This document shows, in pieces, positions 60,134 through 64,000 of a stretch of 64,000 bases of DNA. The notes beneath the pieces are model-generated. The model did no database searches. It was not told where the DNA came from and saw only the letters and a program-made list of their open reading frames with translations. The first letter of the stretch is position 1. Every line of letters begins with the position of its first letter. Source of the stretch: DATBFG01 sp036558645 (lineage in GTDB: Bacteria > Acidobacteriota > Terriglobia > Terriglobales > Acidobacteriaceae); contig DATBFG010000065.1 of NCBI GenBank assembly GCA_036558645.1, positions 25,522 through 89,521 of the forward strand, in the 5' to 3' direction. The position numbers were made by a program, and so were the translations under genes.

Positions 60134-60685
60134 ATGAAGGAACAGAATCAGCGGATCTCCGAGGTCGTTACGCGCGAGGGATCCCGGTTGCGCAACTTCA
60201 TTCGGCGGCGGGTGCCCGATCCTCTCGATGCCGAGGACATTTTGCAGGACGTTCTCTATGAACTGGTGGAAGCGAATCGCCTGCTGATGCCAATTGACCA
60301 TGTAACAGGATGGCTGTTTCGCGTGGCGCGCAATCGCATCATCGATCTCTTCCGCAAGAAGAAGCCAGAAGGCTCTAGTGAAGCCATTGTCCTGGACGAA
60401 AATGGCGAATCATTGCAATGGGAAGACCTGCTGAGTTCTGCGGATGCCGATCCTGAAACGGCATACGTTCGGAATGTCCTACTCGACGAACTCGAGTTGG
60501 CAATTGGTGAGTTGCCTCCCGAGCAGCGCGAAGTTTTTGTAGCGCACGAATTGGAAGACCACAGCTTCAAAGAAATTGCTGCGCGGACTGGAGTGGGCGT
60601 GAATACGCTGCTCTCGCGCAAGCACTACGCCGTGCTGCATCTCCGCGAACGCCTGCAAAGCGTCTATGACGAATTCATGAAATGA
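60134..60685 (+). CDS. ECF-type RNA polymerase sigma factor
   Basis: A 183-residue sigma-70 family protein of the ECF type. Region 2 is visible in RLRNFIRRRVPDPLDAEDILQDVLYELVEA and WLFRVARNRIIDLFRKK. Region 4 follows as ELAIGELPPEQREVFVAHELEDHSFKEIAARTGVGVNTLLSRKHYAVLHLRERL. The ATG at 60134 is the first; a GTG at 60104 is also in frame and neither has a strong ribosome site. Its stop overlaps the start of a small membrane protein gene (ATGA at 60682-60685), the arrangement commonly seen for an ECF sigma factor with its membrane partner. Its target promoters are unknown. Confidence 0.9.
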   Translation: MKEQNQRISEVVTREGSRLRNFIRRRVPDPLDAEDILQDVLYELVEANRLLMPIDHVTGWLFRVARNRIIDLFRKKKPEGSSEAIVLDENGESLQWEDLLSSADADPETAYVRNVLLDELELAIGELPPEQREVFVAHELEDHSFKEIAARTGVGVNTLLSRKHYAVLHLRERLQSVYDEFMK

Positions 60686-61059
60686 AGGGGAACAAGAACA
60701 TGCGACCAAGAACAAAGAAGATGATTTTCATCGCTCCGCTGGCAATTCTAGGATTGATTGCTTTTCTGGCGATTGGTGCTGAGATCGTCATGCTCCTGTG
60801 GAACTGGCTCTTGCCGTCGCTGTTCGACTGGCGCCAGATCACATTCTGGCAGGCACTGGGACTGCTTGCGCTGTGCCGGATTCTGTTTGGAGGATTTCGG
60901 TCGCACGGTCCGCGTGGTATCAAGTGGCGCCGTCGCATGGAGGAGCGCTGTGATTGGATGACTCCGGAAGAGCGGGAGCAGGTGCGGGAGAAATTCCGTC
61001 AACGCATGCGAGAAAAATGGGGACTAGGACCAACCGCGGGCGAAAGGGGAGGACAATGA
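60682..61059 (+). CDS. Small membrane protein coupled to the ECF sigma factor
   Basis: A 125-residue protein with a basic N-terminus and two helices (about residues 14-37 and 52-72). A charged C-terminal tail includes MTPEEREQVREKFRQRMREKWG, resembling the heptad-rich segment of Spy/CpxP-like or metal-sensor proteins. No zinc-binding anti-sigma (ZAS) motif is present. Overlap with the sigma gene (ATGA) makes co-expression certain and a partner role plausible. Function is inferred only from position. Confidence 0.72.
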   Translation: MKGNKNMRPRTKKMIFIAPLAILGLIAFLAIGAEIVMLLWNWLLPSLFDWRQITFWQALGLLALCRILFGGFRSHGPRGIKWRRRMEERCDWMTPEEREQVREKFRQRMREKWGLGPTAGERGGQ

Positions 61060-61100
61060 ATCAGAGGCATCCATTTCAGTCCTCCCCGGATCTCACATGC

Positions 61101-62384
61101 TCATCGTGTCACCAAGAAATTCCAGAGATCCTGCTGATCTTCCGGTGAGAGCGCTTTGTAGTTGTTGATCACAGAAGTAGCCTCACCGGTAGCTCCATCC
61201 GAATGCTGGCGTATCGCGTCGTCCAAACTTGCCACGCCGTCGTGCATGAAGTGAGATCGGTATTGCAGTCCCCACAGTGGAGCGGTGCGCCACTGGGTTA
61301 CCCGCGCAACGCCGGTTACAACCGTACTCTCCGGAATGCCGCCTTTGTCTGCTTGTCCCAGATCATGCAAAAGCAGGTCAGAGTAAAGCGAAACTATCTT
61401 GTTGCTCAAAGCTGGACTCGGCGCCGAATGGCCTGCCATGTCCAGAGGCACGCGCGCATTAGGCGGCGTGGTGTAGTTGGACATATGGCACTTGTCGCAC
61501 CCGACGGTGGTGAATAGTTCCTGGCCGTGAACACAACCAGGGCTAGAGCAATCCAACGGTGCCGCCGGGGCCAGGAAACGCATGAAGTGCGACAACGGAA
61601 AAATCCCCGCACCGTTGCTGCCTGTGTTGTTGTTATTCGGGACGTTGCTGTTCAGCGTGCAATTGGGATCGATGGGCTGTCCTTGGGGAAGATTCTCATC
61701 GAGGAACATTGGATTGGTGATTCCGAGTGCATTAGCAAAAGCGTATGCGGTTATTTCCACTAGGTTCGCGAACTGGGACTTTTGTCCGAAACGTCCTATT
61801 ACATTGGGCGCCGCAGGGTAGTAAGTGGTCACAACCGGAGCGACGCCATGAATTCCATCAGCTTGATAGTGGGTTCGCTCAAACGTTTCGCGGTCCTTCA
61901 GATCGGCATCACGGATTGCATCTATGAGCCCGTATCCAAATGTTGGTGGAGAGATACGCCTCTCTACAACATTCGCGTCCGGCGGGATTTTCTCTCCGCC
62001 TTGAGAACAATTCGGCAGGAATTTTTGCAGGGAGCGCGGCTGCAAGAGTATGCCGCCTTCATTGGGGTAAGTGCCAGTTCCGTCAAGCGGATCGAATGTA
62101 CCGTCTTGATTGAGTCTCCCGAACATTGTCCAGACGCGCGTGCTGCTTCCGCCAGTGACAGGGACGTCGTGGCATCGAACGCAAGCTGCGTCGATAAGTA
62201 CGGGACCGAGACCTTCCTTGGCACTCCAAACGCGCAAGAACTGCGCTTCGCCGTTTGTGAAGTGTGTGGCTTCTAACGGCTTCAATCCCGGTAGGGGGCC
62301 ACCTATCTCGGCCGTTGCGGTGGCAATAAGGTTGATGGTGACAGTTAGCAGAATCGTGAATCGCAGAAAGCGGGGCAGTTGCAT
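61101..62384 (-). CDS. Di-haem c-type oxidoreductase (DHOR/MauG-like)
   Basis: A 427-residue exported protein with a signal peptide (residues 1 to about 25) and two c-haem sites, CVRCH (C68, C71, H72) and CDKCH (C296, C299, H300). The sequence resembles the DHOR (di-haem oxidoreductase, putative peroxidase) family, often found with iron/thiol-related proteins. A segment with NNNNTGSNGAG is low-complexity. The C-terminal AVTRVTQWRTAPLWGLQYRSHFMHDG-like region holds the usual peroxidase-type histidine and methionine candidates. Its partner and substrate are unknown. It converges on the membrane protein coupled to the sigma factor, with a 41-nt gap. Confidence 0.86.
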   Translation of the reverse strand: MQLPRFLRFTILLTVTINLIATATAEIGGPLPGLKPLEATHFTNGEAQFLRVWSAKEGLGPVLIDAACVRCHDVPVTGGSSTRVWTMFGRLNQDGTFDPLDGTGTYPNEGGILLQPRSLQKFLPNCSQGGEKIPPDANVVERRISPPTFGYGLIDAIRDADLKDRETFERTHYQADGIHGVAPVVTTYYPAAPNVIGRFGQKSQFANLVEITAYAFANALGITNPMFLDENLPQGQPIDPNCTLNSNVPNNNNTGSNGAGIFPLSHFMRFLAPAAPLDCSSPGCVHGQELFTTVGCDKCHMSNYTTPPNARVPLDMAGHSAPSPALSNKIVSLYSDLLLHDLGQADKGGIPESTVVTGVARVTQWRTAPLWGLQYRSHFMHDGVASLDDAIRQHSDGATGEATSVINNYKALSPEDQQDLWNFLVTR

Positions 62385-62582
62385 AGAGAACTCCTAACCC
62401 TCAGGGGAGGGAAATTTCCAAACGTGCAGGGTAGGGCCGAGGGGAAGAAAAACACATAGTGGATACCACCATCTCTGCTGAGGGTCAAGCGAGCCCGACA
62501 CTCGCCTTGCGGGCGGACATCAATCGAGCGATAAGCTCCGTTTCTGAAAGCAGCCAACTTGTGGCCGCATCTGATATCAGGC

Positions 62583-62858
62583 ATGCTCAAAACGGTGCGG
62601 ACCAAATTTAGAAAGGTCGGTGTTCTTGTTCTAGGTTGGGGCTTCGTGCTGTTCGGTGTGCTGGGATTGTTCCTGCCAATTTTGCAAGGGGTTCTATTTC
62701 TTCTAGTGGGACTCCTGATTCTCTCCACCGAATATGCCTGGGCGCACCATCTTCTGGAAAAACTACGAGCCCGTTGGCCGTGGTTCGCTTCGCACGCCGG
62801 GAAGGCTCAAACTACTGCCCAAAAATGGCTCGACAAGATTTTTGGACAAGCTCAGTAA
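62583..62858 (+). CDS. PGPGW-type small membrane protein
   Basis: A 91-residue protein with one or two hydrophobic segments (about residues 12-48, including VLVLGWGFVLFGVLGLFLPILQGVLFLLVGLLILS) and a basic, tryptophan-containing C-terminus. This is the pattern of the PGPGW family of putative membrane proteins, whose role is unknown. The ATG at 62583 is chosen as the family start; the frame extends 8 codons further upstream. A 10-bp direct repeat (AGCCCGGCAG twice, 62858-62877) begins at its stop codon. Confidence 0.75.
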   Translation: MLKTVRTKFRKVGVLVLGWGFVLFGVLGLFLPILQGVLFLLVGLLILSTEYAWAHHLLEKLRARWPWFASHAGKAQTTAQKWLDKIFGQAQ

Positions 62859-63133
62859 GCCCGGCAGAGCCCGGCAGTGACGAATTTTGCACCTGCCTCT
62901 TGCGTGCCCCCCATACCCGTGATATAAAAATGAAGTCGAGAGCAGATTCGTGGCTAGCCGGAGATTTTTGCAACTCTCGCGTTTTTCCGGCATCTCATAG
63001 TAAACAGAGAAAATTCCTCTGATTCAGCCCCGGCCACGGGGTTTCATTCGGGAACAAGGTTTCCGAAGGGTTTTCGCGTTCGTCGCAGAACCTCCAGTGA
63101 TCTTTTATTAATCGAGTAGCTTCCGTGTCGGCT

Positions 63134-63160
63134 CGTGCCGAAAACGCACGTTTTTTCTTT
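63134..63160 (+). terminator. Probable terminator upstream of the rRNA promoter
   Basis: CGTGC (63134-63138) pairs with GCACG (63146-63150) around a 7-nt loop, followed by TTTTTTCTTT. It could end transcription from upstream genes before the rRNA promoter. Confidence 0.55.
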
Positions 63161-63313
63161 TGCGCCGAGATGCGGAAGTAGCGTTCTGTTGCGCGCTTAG
63201 CAGCTCCGTGCGACTCCCCAACAGTTTCAAGTTTCAATTTGGGGCAATTCTATCGCTCGTTGAAGCTCCCCAAGGTTGTGCAAATCACGTGGAAATCCTG
63301 TGATTGCAATGGG

Positions 63314-63342
63314 TTGACAGTGTAACGGCAGAACGGTACCTT
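63314..63342 (+). promoter_or_regulatory. Predicted rRNA operon promoter
   Basis: TTGACA at 63314-63319, 17 nt, TACCTT at 63337-63342, with expected start near 63349, about 250 nt before the 16S gene. The -35, spacing and -10 are the same as at 2607-2635. Confidence 0.6.
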
Positions 63343-63358
63343 AAAAAGGTTTCGAGGA

Positions 63359-63392
63359 CAGCCGGATTCGCACTTTGTGTGAGTCCGGGCTG
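63359..63392 (+). repeat. Long hairpin in the rRNA leader
   Basis: A 12-bp stem with two G-U pairs joins CCGGATTCGCAC (63362-63373) and GTGTGAGTCCGG (63377-63388) around a 3-nt TTT loop. CAGCC (63359-63363) can alternatively pair with GGCTG (63388-63392). It begins about 10 nt after the predicted start of transcription. Confidence 0.7.
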
Positions 63393-63427
63393 GACTGAAG
63401 GCGCGCCGCTCAGGCGGAAGGCGATTC

Positions 63428-63438
63428 GGTCTTTGACA
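63428..63438 (+). promoter_or_regulatory. boxA-like antitermination element
   Basis: GGTCTTTGACA resembles the boxA element (E. coli TGCTCTTTAACA) bound by NusB/S10 in rRNA leaders. Its place 160 nt before the 16S gene fits. Confidence 0.65.
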
Positions 63439-63598
63439 ACTTGGTTGAACGTGCCAGTCGTGAGAGAAGAGTTCGGGCCAAAGTCCGGACGATCTCACAA
63501 GATAGGCCACTGGATCTTCGGATCGAGTGGTCGCCATTCCATCCTTTCGAGCGATGGAGATGGCAGTCTGCCAACTACCCGTCGGCAGACATCAGGTT

Positions 63599-64000
<402 letters not shown>

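Larger units (their letters stand above)
62859..63598 (+). other. rRNA operon leader and upstream gap
   Basis: No protein gene is evident. The region contains a short hairpin (CCCCG/CGGGG, 63028-63041), a terminator-like hairpin with T-run near 63134-63160, a predicted promoter at 63314-63342, a long leader hairpin at 63359-63392, a boxA-like antitermination sequence at 63428-63438 and an inverted repeat (63566-63590) before the 16S gene. Confidence 0.7.

Overview
The window looks like a chromosomal segment of an acidobacterium, most likely class Terriglobia (subdivision 1). This rests on the 5' part of a 16S rRNA gene at the right edge, the PadR plus large FtsX/MacB-type orphan permease pair typical of that phylum, a fused AroD-AroE protein, several PilZ and TonB-type proteins, and many secreted hydrolases. 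Placement to genus would need the full 16S. The DNA is moderately GC-rich, genes are densely packed on both strands, and I see no prophage, insertion sequence, CRISPR array or tRNA. It reads as core genome with small accessory modules.

Layout. 1-9200: threonine synthase (cut by the edge), a possible 43-codon small gene, a PilZ-like protein, D-Ala-D-Ala ligase, a secreted CsgG-type protein, arginase, then a minus-strand run of gamma-glutamyltransferase, sugar-phosphate isomerase-like protein and asparaginyl-tRNA synthetase. 9200-16700: a membrane glycosyltransferase, a translationally coupled set (2Fe-2S subunit, molybdopterin subunit, GH5 glycosidase), an aldo/keto reductase and a TPR protein. 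16700-24400: a DksA-type regulator, an orphan GvpL/GvpF gas-vesicle protein, AroDE, a secreted protein, AMMECR1, PgsA and glutamate dehydrogenase. 24500-33500: PadR/permease, cytochrome c, metallo-hydrolase, trpE and trpG facing each other, PilZ and an AMIN-domain protein. 33500-42000: an orphan MASE1 histidine kinase, TonB, an M20 peptidase homologue with changed metal ligands, and a sedolisin. 42300-46800: glmM, cdaR and cdaA (cyclic di-AMP and cell-wall precursor control), then xseA. 46900-54980: a double-retropepsin protein, small membrane genes with a winged-helix partner, a bicupin, a PagL-like deacylase pair and an anion transporter with a lipoprotein. 55150-58900: a YtrA-type GntR regulator, ABC ATPase and permease with two accessory genes under a clear palindromic operator. 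58900-62900: a sugar-binding protein, an ECF sigma factor with a coupled membrane partner, a di-haem protein and a small membrane protein. 62900-64000: rRNA leader and 16S start.

Several genes are joined by ATGA, TGATG or TAATG overlaps, so translational coupling is common here. Recognisable terminators sit at many gene ends. Four plus-strand promoters share the form TTGAC(A/C), 17 nt, TACnnT. One of these lies so close to its ATG that the mRNA may be leaderless. No single large undescribed system is evident. The best leads are the small gene with a masked ribosome site, the possible leaderless regulator/membrane pair, the M20 protein with altered ligands, the short sedolisin with its palindromic upstream region, the orphan GvpL/F and the YtrA operon.
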